Below are positions 9,131-17,115 of a stretch of DNA of 46,132 nt, one piece after another (the first letter of the stretch is position 1; the number at the start of each line of letters is the position of its first letter). The position numbers and the translations under genes were made by a program. Origin of the DNA: Mycobacterium sp. (GTDB lineage Bacteria > Actinomycetota > Actinomycetes > Mycobacteriales > Mycobacteriaceae); NCBI RefSeq assembly GCF_025965855.1, contig NZ_JAOPWB010000268.1, forward strand, positions 1 through 46,132, in the 5' to 3' direction. The notes under the pieces were generated by a model, which was not told where the DNA came from, did no database searches, and saw only the letters and a program-made list of their open reading frames with translations.

Positions 9131-9790
9131 GTGCAAAAGCAGCTTCGCAGGTTGGGAGTGATGGGTGGGACGTTCGATCCCATCCATCACGGCCACCTGG
9201 TGGCCGCCAGCGAGGTCGCCGACCTGTTCGACCTCGACCAGGTCGTGTTCGTGCCCAGCGGTCAGCCCTGGCAGAAGAGCCGGCACGTCTCCGCCGCCGA
9301 GGACCGTTATCTGATGACGGTGATCGCCACCGCGTCCAATCCGCGGTTTTCGGTGAGCCGGGTCGACATCGACCGCGGCGGTCCCACCTACACCAGGGAC
9401 ACGCTCGAGGACCTGCACGCCCTGAACCCCGAATCGCAGCTGTACTTCATTACGGGCGCGGACGCGCTGGAGTCGATTCTGTCGTGGCAAGGCTGGGAGG
9501 AGCTGTTTGGGTTGGCGCGCTTCATCGGCGTCAGCCGGCCCGGATATGAGCTGCGCCGCGAACACATCACCGGCGTTCTGGGCGAGCTGACCGAGGATGC
9601 GCTGAGCCTCGTCGAGGTCCCGGCGCTGGCGATCTCGTCGACCGACTGCCGCCGGCGCGCCGAGGAGGGCCGTCCCCTGTGGTACCTGATGCCCGACGGT
9701 GTCGTGCAGTACGTTTCGAAGCGCCGGCTGTACCGCTCAAACGAAGGAACCGGGCGCCCGAGGACATTGGCGGCGGGAAACAACACATGA
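9131..9790 (+). CDS. nadD: Nicotinate-mononucleotide adenylyltransferase
   Basis: 219 aa from GTG at 9131. Transfers AMP from ATP to nicotinate mononucleotide in NAD synthesis. The nucleotidyltransferase motif [12 protein letters not shown] at residues 12-23 contains the HxGH signature, and ISSTDCRRR near the C-terminus is the second family motif. In-frame starts further upstream (9050, 9077) exist, but the conserved fold begins at LRRLGVMGG, and TAAGCT at 9117-9122 could be the -10 of a leaderless GTG transcript. First gene of a run of five tightly packed genes; its stop overlaps the next start (ATGA). Confidence 0.95.
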   Translation: MQKQLRRLGVMGGTFDPIHHGHLVAASEVADLFDLDQVVFVPSGQPWQKSRHVSAAEDRYLMTVIATASNPRFSVSRVDIDRGGPTYTRDTLEDLHALNPESQLYFITGADALESILSWQGWEELFGLARFIGVSRPGYELRREHITGVLGELTEDALSLVEVPALAISSTDCRRRAEEGRPLWYLMPDGVVQYVSKRRLYRSNEGTGRPRTLAAGNNT

Positions 9791-10203
9791 ACGCCACCCG
9801 GGAAGCCATCGACATGGCGACCGTGGCGGCCAGCGCGGCCGCCTCGAAACTGGCCGAGGACGTGGTCGTCATCGACGTCTCGGGCCAGCTGGTCATCACG
9901 GACTGCTTCGTCATCGCCTCGGCGTCCAACGAGCGGCAGGTCAACGCGATCGTCGACGAGGTCGAGGAGAAGATGCGCAAGGCCGGCTACCGGCCGGCGC
10001 GGCGTGAGGGTGCCCGGGAAGGGCGCTGGACGCTGCTCGATTACCGCGACATCGTCGTGCACATCCAGCATCAGGACGACCGCAACTTCTACGCGCTGGA
10101 CCGGCTGTGGGGTGACTGCCCGGTGGTGCCGGTGGACCTGGACGAGCCGGCCGGTCGGGACGAGCGGGCCGGGGACCCCGACGACACGGCGAGCGCGCAA
10201 TGA
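9787..10203 (+). CDS. rsfS: Ribosomal silencing factor RsfS
   Basis: 138 aa; ATG at 9787 overlaps the nadD stop by four bases. RsfS binds uL14 on the large ribosomal subunit and blocks subunit joining when nutrients are short. The RsfS/Iojap core is clear: [20 protein letters not shown] and [13 protein letters not shown] followed by [10 protein letters not shown]. An acidic C-terminal tail of about 20 residues follows. The nadD-rsfS pairing is widespread in bacteria. Its stop overlaps the next start (ATGA at 10200). Confidence 0.95.
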   Translation: MNATREAIDMATVAASAAASKLAEDVVVIDVSGQLVITDCFVIASASNERQVNAIVDEVEEKMRKAGYRPARREGAREGRWTLLDYRDIVVHIQHQDDRNFYALDRLWGDCPVVPVDLDEPAGRDERAGDPDDTASAQ

Positions 10204-10874
10204 GGATCCGCCGTCTGGTGATGTTGCGGCACGGGCAGACCGATTTCAATCTCGGCAGCCGGATGCAGGGCCAGCTGGACACCCAGCTCAGCGACCTGGG
10301 CCGCGCGCAGGCGGTCGCAGCCGCCGAGGTGCTGGGCAAGCTGCAGCCGCTGCTGATCGTCTCGTCCGATCTGCGGCGCGCGTACGACACGGCGGTCAAG
10401 CTGGGGGAGCGCACGGGGCTGAAGGTCTGGGTGGACGACCGGCTGCGCGAGACCCATCTGGGTGACTGGCAGGGGCTGACGCACGCCCAGATCGACGCCG
10501 AGGTGCCGGGCGCGCGGCTGGCGTGGCGCGAAGACGCGACGTGGGCGCCGCATGGCGGCGAAAGCCGGGTCGACGTGGCCGCCCGCAGCCTGCCACTGAT
10601 CGCCGAACTGGTGTCCCGCGAGCCGGAATGGGGCGACCCGAACCAACCCGATCGGCCGGTCGTGCTGGTGGCCCACGGCGGGCTGATCGCGGCGTTGTCG
10701 GCTGCGCTGCTGAGGCTTCCGGTCGTCAACTGGCCGGTTCTGGGCGGGATGGGCAATGCCAGCTGGGTGCAGTTGTCGGGCCACTCCGACGGTGACGGCG
10801 CCGATTTCGATGCCATCCGCTGGCGCCTCGATGTGTGGAACGCTTCTGCGCAGGTTGCCAACGATGTCCTCTGA
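10200..10874 (+). CDS. gpgP: Glucosyl-3-phosphoglycerate phosphatase
   Basis: 224 aa. Histidine phosphatase superfamily protein with the phospho-accepting motif LRHGQTDFN (R10-H11-G12) and a late His in [12 protein letters not shown]. Established work on the M. tuberculosis homologue (Rv2419c) shows dephosphorylation of glucosyl-3-phosphoglycerate to glucosylglycerate, an early step of methylglucose lipopolysaccharide synthesis in the cytosol. Overlaps rsfS by four bases and the next gene by eleven, which fits a coupled operon. Annotation as a plain phosphoglycerate mutase would be misleading. Confidence 0.9.
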   Translation: MRIRRLVMLRHGQTDFNLGSRMQGQLDTQLSDLGRAQAVAAAEVLGKLQPLLIVSSDLRRAYDTAVKLGERTGLKVWVDDRLRETHLGDWQGLTHAQIDAEVPGARLAWREDATWAPHGGESRVDVAARSLPLIAELVSREPEWGDPNQPDRPVVLVAHGGLIAALSAALLRLPVVNWPVLGGMGNASWVQLSGHSDGDGADFDAIRWRLDVWNASAQVANDVL

Positions 10875-11625
10875 CCCTTCCCACAAGCATGGGCCCACCC
10901 TGCTGGTGTTCGCGGATTCGCTTTCCTATTACGGGCCCACCGGGGGGCTGCCCGCCGACGATCCGCGCATCTGGCCCAATATCGTTGCGTCGCAACTAGG
11001 TTGGGATGTGGAGCTGATCGGTCGCATCGGCTGGACCTGCCGCGACGTGTGGTGGGCGGCGACGCAGGACCCGCGGGCCTGGGCGGCGCTGCCCCGGGCG
11101 GGCGCGGTGATCTTCGCGACCGCCGGGATGGATTCGCTGCCCTCGGTGCTGCCGACCGCGGTGCGCGAGCTGATCCGCTATGTGCGGCCGCCGTGGCTGC
11201 GGCGCTGGGTCCGCGACGGCTACGCGTGGCTGCAACCCAGGCTCTCGCCGGTGGCCCGGTCGGCGTTGCCGCCGCATTTGAGCGCCGAATACCTCGAACA
11301 GACGCGCGGCGCAATCGATTTCAACCGCCCCGGCATCCCGATCGTGGCGTCGTTGCCGTCGGTGCATATCGCCGAGACCTACGGCAAGGCTCACCATGGG
11401 CGCCCGGGGACGGTGGCCGCGATCACGGAATGGGCGGAGCAACACGATGTTCCCTTGGTGGATCTCAAAGCCGCTGTGGCCGAACAGGTCATGACCGGGC
11501 GCGGCAATCCCGACGGCATCCACTGGAATTTCGAAGCCCACCAGGCGGTCGCGGAGCTGATGCTCAAGGCCCTGGCCGAAGCCTTGCAGACAGCTAAAGT
11601 GCCCCAAGAGAAACCGCGCGGGTAG
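10864..11625 (+). CDS. octT: Diglucosylglycerate octanoyltransferase (SGNH fold)
   Basis: 253 aa from ATG at 10864, overlapping gpgP by eleven bases. SGNH/GDSL-type fold: nucleophile Ser in [10 protein letters not shown] (S19) and the C-terminal Asp/His block in [13 protein letters not shown]. The M. tuberculosis homologue Rv2418c is known as OctT, which transfers octanoate to diglucosylglycerate, the second lipid-modification step in methylglucose lipopolysaccharide synthesis. Position directly after gpgP supports the same role. A generic SGNH hydrolase is the fallback call. Confidence 0.85.
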   Translation: MSSDPSHKHGPTLLVFADSLSYYGPTGGLPADDPRIWPNIVASQLGWDVELIGRIGWTCRDVWWAATQDPRAWAALPRAGAVIFATAGMDSLPSVLPTAVRELIRYVRPPWLRRWVRDGYAWLQPRLSPVARSALPPHLSAEYLEQTRGAIDFNRPGIPIVASLPSVHIAETYGKAHHGRPGTVAAITEWAEQHDVPLVDLKAAVAEQVMTGRGNPDGIHWNFEAHQAVAELMLKALAEALQTAKVPQEKPRG

Positions 11626-11629
11626 CGCC

Positions 11630-12463
11630 ATGACCGTCGTGGTGGTGACCGATGGGTCGTCGCGCCTGCCCGCCGATCTGCTCGACAAGTGGTCGATACG
11701 CATCGTTCCGTTGCACATCTTGCTCGACGGCCGCGACCTGCGCGACGGCGTGGACGACATCCCCGACGACATCTACAAGCAGCACGCGACCACCGCGGCG
11801 GCCACCCCGGCCGAACTGGCCCACGCCTACCAGCAGGCGCTGGCCGACAGCGGCGGCGATGGTGTGGTGGCGGTGCACCTTTCCTCGGCGTTGTCCGGAA
11901 CCTACGGCGCCGCCCAGCGGACCGCGGCCGACCTCGACCCGCACGTGCGCGTCGTCGACTCGCGGTCGGCCGCGATGGGAACCGGGTTCGTGGCGTTGGC
12001 CGCCGCGCGCGTGGCGGCCAACAGCGGCGACCTGGACGCCGTCGCTGGCGCCGCGAGTTCGGCCGTGTCGCGTGGCCACGCGTTCGTGGTGGTGCACCGG
12101 CTGGACAACCTGCGCCGCAGCGGGCGGATCGGCGGGGCCAAGGCGTGGCTGGGAACCGCCCTGGCGCTCAAGCCGCTGTTGCGCATCGATGACGGCAAAC
12201 TCGTTCTGGCCCAACGGGTGCGCACCGTCACCCACGCGACCGCGGCGATGATCGACCGGGTCTGCGAGGTCGTGGGCGACGGCTCCGCGGCCCTGGCGGT
12301 GCACCATGTGGCCAACCCGGAGGGCGCGAACGAGGTGGCGGCGGCGCTGGCGCAGCGGCTACCGGCGTGCGAGCCGGCGATGGTCAGCCCGTTGGGGCCG
12401 GTGCTCGGGCTGCATGTCGGCGCGGGGGCCGTCGCGGTGTGTCTGGAACTACCAGAAACCTAG
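11630..12463 (+). CDS. DegV family fatty-acid-binding protein (Rv2417c-like)
   Basis: 277 aa, normal family length. DegV/FakB proteins hold a fatty acid in a cleft between two domains and, where a FakA kinase exists, present it for phosphorylation. Typical motifs: VVVVTDGSSRLP at the N-terminus, TTAAATPAELAHAYQ (acyl-binding Thr region), VHLSSALSGTYGAAQ, and RLDNLRRSGRI. It follows octT after four bases and ends tail to tail with the MmpL gene, leaving six bases between. In M. tuberculosis eis and comEA come next; here a 29 kb lipid island intervenes. Confidence 0.92.
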   Translation: MTVVVVTDGSSRLPADLLDKWSIRIVPLHILLDGRDLRDGVDDIPDDIYKQHATTAAATPAELAHAYQQALADSGGDGVVAVHLSSALSGTYGAAQRTAADLDPHVRVVDSRSAAMGTGFVALAAARVAANSGDLDAVAGAASSAVSRGHAFVVVHRLDNLRRSGRIGGAKAWLGTALALKPLLRIDDGKLVLAQRVRTVTHATAAMIDRVCEVVGDGSAALAVHHVANPEGANEVAAALAQRLPACEPAMVSPLGPVLGLHVGAGAVAVCLELPET

Positions 12464-12469
12464 GCCCGC

Positions 12470-15376
12470 TTAGGCGCGCAGGGCCCGAACGGCATTGTCA
12501 CCGCGCGGGTGGACGACCTGCGGCCACCAGAACCAGCGCCCGAGCAGGACGGCGATCGACGGCATCAGCAGCGTGCGCACGATCAGCGTGTCGAGCAGCA
12601 GGCCGATGCACACGGTTGACCCGAACTGACCGAGCACGCGCAGTTCGCTGCCCAGCATGGAAGCCATGGTGAAGGCGAACACCAGGCCCGCCGCCGTCAC
12701 GACCCCGCCCGTGCCGGCCATCGACCGGATGATCCCCGTCTTGAGCCCGCCATGGATCTCTTCCCTGAACCGGGACACCAGCAGCAGGTTGTAGTCGGAG
12801 CCGACGGCCAACAGGATGATGACGGACAGCGCCATGACGATCCAGTGGATCTTGATGCCGAAGAGGTCCTGCCAGATGAGCACGGACAGCCCGAAGGACG
12901 CGGCGATCGAGCTGGCGGCGGTCCCGACGATCACCAGCGCGGCCACCACGCTTCGGGTGAGCAGCAACATGATCATGAAGATCAGCGTGAGCGCCGAGAC
13001 CACCGCGATCATCAGGTCAAATTTGGCGCCGTCGTGCATGTCCTTGAAGGTCGCGGCGGTACCGCCGAGATAAATCTTGGCGTCCGAGAGGGAGGACATC
13101 TTCACCCCCTCCTGGGCGGCGGTGCGCTCGGAATCGACACGCGAGATGCCTTCCGGCGTCATGGGATCGCCCTGGTGGGTGATGAAGAAGCGCGCCGACT
13201 TGCCGTCCGGCGACAGGAACATGCGCAGCCCCGTCTGGAAGTCCGGGTTGTCGAAGGCCTCCGGCGGCAGGTAGAAGAAGTCGTCATTCTTGGAGGCGTC
13301 GAAGCTCTGCCCCATGACGACTGCGGTGTTGCTCATGGCCTCTATCTGGTTGATCATCGCCGAGAACGTCTGGTACAGCGTCAACGTGATGCCCTTGGTG
13401 GCCTTCAGCGTCGCAATCAGCGTGGGGAACAGCGTCATCAGCTCGTGCGTGGCCGAGGCGGTGTGCTGGATGTCCGCCGTGAGTTCGTGGAACTTCTCGG
13501 CAAGCTGGTCGAACCCGTCCAATGAGTCGAACAGCGCCCGAGTTGACCAACAGATGGGAACGTCGTAGCAGTGCCTCTCCCAATAGAAGAGACTGCGTAT
13601 CGGCCGCCAGAAGTCGTCGAAATCCGCGATGTGGTTCCGCAACGTATCGGTGATTTCCGATGTTTCAGCCGTGGTCCGTGCGCTGTCGTCAGCAGCCTTG
13701 GAAAGGTCTTGCGTTATCGCGTACTGGCGTTCCGTGACGTCGATGTTGACCTGCAGCTGGTCGGCCAACTTGAGGATGTCGGCCATGCGCTCCTTGAGGA
13801 AATCCATGTTCTGCATGGTCGTCTGGCTTTGCATGCTGTTCTGGAACGGAATGGAGCTGTGTTGAATCGGAATGCCCAGCGGCCTGGTGATGTCCTGGAT
13901 CATCGCGATGCCCAGCGTCCGGATGACGTTCTTCGCCACCTTGTCCAACACCAGCATGTCGGCCGGGTTTCGCATGTCGTGGTCCGCCTCGACCATCAGC
14001 ATGTCCGGGTTCATCCGAGCCTGAGAGAAATGCCGGTCCGCGGCCGCGTATCCCACATTCGCCGGGGCGCTGGTAGGCAGGTAATAGCGGTCGTTGTAGC
14101 TCGTGACATAGCTCGGCAGGGCGACCATGCCGACGAGAACGACGGCGGCACTGACGGCCAGAATCGGTGCGGGCCAACGCACCACCGCGGTGCCGACACG
14201 TCGCCACAGCGTGCCCCTGACAGCCCGCTTGCGTTCGAAAAGCCCAATCTTGCTCCCCACGAAGATCACCGCGGGACCCAGGCTGAGGCCGGCCAAGACG
14301 ACGACCACCATTCCGATCGCGACGGGCGCGCCCATCGTGTTGAACCAGGGCAGACGCGCGAAGCTCAGGCAGTACGTCGCTCCCGCAATGGTGAGACCCG
14401 ATCCCAGCACAACTGGAGCCACGCTGCGAAAGGTGGTGTAGTACGCCGTTTCCCGGTCTTCGCCCGCCGCGCGTGCCTCTTGGTAGCGGCCCACCAGGAA
14501 GATGCCGTAATCCGTCCCGGCGGCGATCGCCAGCATCGTGAGGATATTCGCGGCGAAGGTCGTGAGGCCGAAGACGTTGTTGTACCCGAGAACCGCGATC
14601 ACTCCGCGCGCGGACGAGAGCGCAATGCCGGTCATGAACAGCTGGACCAGTGTGGTCACGATGGAGCGATAGACCAGCAGCAGCATGATCGCGATCGCGC
14701 CCAAGGTGAACAGGGTTATCTTGGCCAGGCTGGCGTTGCCGATGATGTGCATGTCATCGGACAGGGCCGCCGGACCGGTGACGTAGGCCTTGACACCGGG
14801 CGGCGGCTGGTTCCGCTCGATCACCTTGCGGACGGCGTCGACGGAATCATTGGCCAGCGTCGTGCCCTGGTTGCCGGCCAGGTTCAACATGACGTACGAG
14901 GCCTTGCCGTCCCCGCTTTGGGCTCCCGCCGCGGTCAGCCGGTCCCCCCAAAAGTCCTGGATATGCTGAATGTGCTTGGGATCCTCGCGCAGCAGGCGAA
15001 TCACGTTGTCGTAGTAATGGTGCGCGTCCTCGCCGAGGGGTTGCTGGCCCTCCAGGACGATCATGACGGTGCTGTTGGAATCGAATTCCTTGAAGTTATG
15101 ACCCAGCCGCATCATCGCCTTCATCGACGGCGCGTCCAGCGGCGCCATCGGCGCCGAGTGCTGCTCGCCGACGACTTCCAGCGGCGGAACGACGACATTC
15201 ACCAGAACCGTGACGAACACCCAGCCCAGGATGATCGGCACCGCGAACCAGCGGATCATGTGCGGGATCAGCGGCCAATGCCCGCGCGGGGGGCGCCCGG
15301 CCTTCTGGACCCTGATCGGGCCGGTGGCGTCGGTGCCAGCGGTGTCCGGGTGGCTCTTGCTGTTCAGCTCGCTCAT
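12470..15376 (-). CDS. MmpL4/MmpL5-type RND transporter
   Basis: 968 aa, the length of MmpL4/5. Inner-membrane proton-driven exporter of lipids or siderophores. Two halves each with a porter domain and transmembrane bundle; the proton-relay Asp-Tyr pairs are visible in GTDYGIFLVGRYQ (D289-Y290) and GSDYNLLLVSRFR. The second periplasmic domain holds a long coiled-coil segment and a Cys pair in CYDVPICW, typical of the MmpL4/5 branch that works with an MmpS partner. That partner is encoded directly upstream, the two overlapping in ATGA at 15373-15376. Cargo cannot be read from sequence: siderophores, glycopeptidolipid-type lipids or drugs are all known for relatives. Confidence 0.92.
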   Translation of the reverse strand: MSELNSKSHPDTAGTDATGPIRVQKAGRPPRGHWPLIPHMIRWFAVPIILGWVFVTVLVNVVVPPLEVVGEQHSAPMAPLDAPSMKAMMRLGHNFKEFDSNSTVMIVLEGQQPLGEDAHHYYDNVIRLLREDPKHIQHIQDFWGDRLTAAGAQSGDGKASYVMLNLAGNQGTTLANDSVDAVRKVIERNQPPPGVKAYVTGPAALSDDMHIIGNASLAKITLFTLGAIAIMLLLVYRSIVTTLVQLFMTGIALSSARGVIAVLGYNNVFGLTTFAANILTMLAIAAGTDYGIFLVGRYQEARAAGEDRETAYYTTFRSVAPVVLGSGLTIAGATYCLSFARLPWFNTMGAPVAIGMVVVVLAGLSLGPAVIFVGSKIGLFERKRAVRGTLWRRVGTAVVRWPAPILAVSAAVVLVGMVALPSYVTSYNDRYYLPTSAPANVGYAAADRHFSQARMNPDMLMVEADHDMRNPADMLVLDKVAKNVIRTLGIAMIQDITRPLGIPIQHSSIPFQNSMQSQTTMQNMDFLKERMADILKLADQLQVNIDVTERQYAITQDLSKAADDSARTTAETSEITDTLRNHIADFDDFWRPIRSLFYWERHCYDVPICWSTRALFDSLDGFDQLAEKFHELTADIQHTASATHELMTLFPTLIATLKATKGITLTLYQTFSAMINQIEAMSNTAVVMGQSFDASKNDDFFYLPPEAFDNPDFQTGLRMFLSPDGKSARFFITHQGDPMTPEGISRVDSERTAAQEGVKMSSLSDAKIYLGGTAATFKDMHDGAKFDLMIAVVSALTLIFMIMLLLTRSVVAALVIVGTAASSIAASFGLSVLIWQDLFGIKIHWIVMALSVIILLAVGSDYNLLLVSRFREEIHGGLKTGIIRSMAGTGGVVTAAGLVFAFTMASMLGSELRVLGQFGSTVCIGLLLDTLIVRTLLMPSIAVLLGRWFWWPQVVHPRGDNAVRALRA

Positions 15377-15825
15377 GCGGACTTCACCAGGCAGAAGGTC
15401 TGGGCGTTGTGGCCATCAGAGTTCTGCTGTTCCCTGACGACTCCGTCCACGGTGATCTTGCAGCTGATTTGGTTGCCGTCGCTTTGCGCCACGATGTTGG
15501 CGCTCACCGCGGGCAGTGTGGTCGAGATCGCGAACGACCATGGCAGCGGGGCCCCATTGACCTGGTGGGTATTGGCGTTTTCGTCCCAGTAGTTGATGTT
15601 TGCCGTGGTCCCGGCGGCACCGGAAACCTCGTAGACTACGACCTTCGGGTTGAACTGGACGATCTCGATGCCGGCGCCGGCATTCGCGTTGAGATCCTGC
15701 GAGCCGAAGATTTTGTGCAGCCGCGACACGACCAGCGCGGATACCGCCAGAACGACCACCAACAGCAGAGGTATCCATGCCCGCTTGACGGCGCGGATTA
15801 TGACACCGGTATTTGGTCTCGCCAC
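15373..15825 (-). CDS. MmpS family membrane accessory protein
   Basis: 150 aa from GTG at 15825, with GGAAGGCGG just upstream as ribosome binding site. A short cytoplasmic N-terminus, one membrane anchor (about 17-36, IPLLLVVVLAVSALVV), then a periplasmic beta-sandwich with the family pattern VVYEVSGAAGTTANINYWDE and a Cys pair near the C-terminus (ISCKI and TFCLV). MmpS proteins assist the paired MmpL in export. Overlap with the MmpL gene shows they form one unit. Confidence 0.92.
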   Translation of the reverse strand: MARPNTGVIIRAVKRAWIPLLLVVVLAVSALVVSRLHKIFGSQDLNANAGAGIEIVQFNPKVVVYEVSGAAGTTANINYWDENANTHQVNGAPLPWSFAISTTLPAVSANIVAQSDGNQISCKITVDGVVREQQNSDGHNAQTFCLVKSA

Positions 15826-15853
15826 CTGACCGCCTTCCGCTCACCGCCGTCGC

Positions 15854-15900
15854 CGACAACGCCAGTTGTCGATAGAACCTTTGCTCAGCTAAGAATCGTA
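15854..15900 (-). promoter_or_regulatory. Candidate mmpS promoter with inverted repeat
   Basis: Upstream of mmpS on the minus strand, TACGAT (plus 15895-15900) fits a TANNNT -10 box. Between it and the gene lies a perfect inverted repeat with 7-base arms (CGACAAC / GTTGTCG) and 4-base spacer at 15854-15871, placed as an operator or leader hairpin would be. MmpS-MmpL pairs are often under a local repressor, but no regulator gene is adjacent here. Confidence 0.35.
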
Positions 15901-15947
15901 AACCTTAGTGCACGGAAACGTTCCTCCGGGTGTGGGCCAATACAGGG

Positions 15948-17006
15948 CTAGCGCGCCACCCTGCCGGTGACCGGCGGCAGATCGGCGAGCGTGACAATCC
16001 CCGGCCTGGCGGCGACGACGGCCGGGACTGCGTTGGTAACCGGCATCGCGGTGTAGATCATTCCCAGTCCCATGAAGCCGGGCTCCGTCCAATCCTTCGG
16101 CGGCAGGCAATGCAGGACGGTGCGCATGTTGGGCAATCCGAAAACCTGAATGACGTGGCCGTGCTCGAGCGGTTTGGGGGGAACCACATGGCTGCCCATG
16201 GTCCAGTTGAATCCGACGCTGACGACGTTGCGATCGCCTTCCCAGCCGCGGTGGTAGCCGTAGACGCTGCCGACCGTTCCCGCGGGAATCTTCATGAAGC
16301 CCAGATCGGAGTCGGCGGTGGCCGCGGTAAACGTGACGTCAAACGTCATCTTGTCCAGCTTGGCCCCGATCGCGTCGGCCATCATCGCGGCCGATTCCGC
16401 GAAGACCTCGCTTTCCCTGCCCACGCTCTCGGCCAGTCCGGGAGTGTCGGGATCTTGCGAGAACCCCATCGCCGTTTGGGTTTCCGCCGACTCGTATGTC
16501 GAGCAGTCCACCGACTCGGTGATGCGGATCTCGTCGACGCGCTCGCAGGAGGCGCTGAGCACCATCCCGACCATGTTCGTCATTCCGGGATGCGCTCCGC
16601 TGCCGAAGATGGTCGAACCGCCCCGCTGGCAGGCGTCCTGGATGCGCTCGCGGTCCTCCGGTGTCTGTTTGCCGCCGGTGATCCAGGCGGCGCTGGTGCA
16701 CACATTGACGCCCGCCTCCAGCAGTCGCACGAGCTCGTCGATGTTGGGCCACAACGGGTTATAGCAACACGCGTCGGGTTGAAGTGCCAGCAGCGCATCG
16801 ATGTCATTGGTGGCCTTGACCCCGGTCGGCTCCGCCCACCCGGACAGCTCCGCGGCGTCCACGCCGACTTTGTCCTGTCCGTGGGCGTAGACGCCGACCA
16901 GTTCCATGTCCGGTCTGCCGATGATGGCGTGCAGCGATCGCCGCCCGATGTTTCCGGTCGTCCACTGGATCACACGAAACGGACGGTCTGCGCTGGTCGT
17001 GCTCAT
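15948..17006 (-). CDS. DapB-like NAD(P)-dependent oxidoreductase of unknown substrate
   Basis: 352 aa; ATG at 17006 with a strong AAAGGAG five bases upstream. The N-terminus VIQWTTGNIGRRSLHAI is a Rossmann nucleotide-binding motif as in dihydrodipicolinate reductase and 2,4-diaminopentanoate dehydrogenase relatives; the rest lacks the true DapB catalytic signature that I would expect for lysine synthesis. Many mycobacterial paralogues of this family are uncharacterised. It sits between the acyl-AMP ligase and the mmpS-mmpL pair on one strand, so a role in lipid or lipopeptide tailoring is possible but only inferred. Confidence 0.75.
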   Translation of the reverse strand: MSTTSADRPFRVIQWTTGNIGRRSLHAIIGRPDMELVGVYAHGQDKVGVDAAELSGWAEPTGVKATNDIDALLALQPDACCYNPLWPNIDELVRLLEAGVNVCTSAAWITGGKQTPEDRERIQDACQRGGSTIFGSGAHPGMTNMVGMVLSASCERVDEIRITESVDCSTYESAETQTAMGFSQDPDTPGLAESVGRESEVFAESAAMMADAIGAKLDKMTFDVTFTAATADSDLGFMKIPAGTVGSVYGYHRGWEGDRNVVSVGFNWTMGSHVVPPKPLEHGHVIQVFGLPNMRTVLHCLPPKDWTEPGFMGLGMIYTAMPVTNAVPAVVAARPGIVTLADLPPVTGRVAR

Positions 17007-17029
17007 CGGGGCTCCTTTGTTTTGCGCGC

Positions 17030-17084
17030 GAACGTCGACTTGTTGGGCCGAAACCCGACGGGCCAGCCCAACAACTCGACGTTC
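17030..17084. repeat. Long inverted repeat (19-base arms) between acyl-AMP ligase and DapB-like gene
   Basis: Arm 17030-17048 (GAACGTCGACTTGTTGGGC) pairs with 17066-17084, with one mismatch, around a 17-base loop. It fills most of the gap between the two genes. As RNA on the minus strand it would form a stable stem right before the ribosome binding site of the DapB-like gene. No U-tract follows, so it is not a classical intrinsic terminator; attenuator, processing site or partial terminator are options. Confidence 0.6.
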
Positions 17085-17115
17085 ACCCGGCTGGAGTCAG
17101 GCGTCCAGCCGGGTG
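17084..17115. repeat. Perfect 12-base inverted repeat across the acyl-AMP ligase stop codon
   Basis: CACCCGGCTGGA at 17084-17095 and its exact reverse complement at 17104-17115 flank an 8-base loop that contains the stop codon (17097-17099). It lies end to end with the 19-base-arm repeat, giving two consecutive strong hairpins at the 3' end of the gene. Confidence 0.55.

Noticed and set aside
12464..12469. Terminator between degV and mmpL
   Set aside because: Only six bases lie between the convergent stops and the CCTAGG palindrome nearby is too short to call a terminator.
13571..15592. 673-codon open frame on the plus strand
   Set aside because: Antisense to mmpL, with His/Arg/Asp-rich composition of a shadow frame in GC-rich DNA and no recognisable domain.
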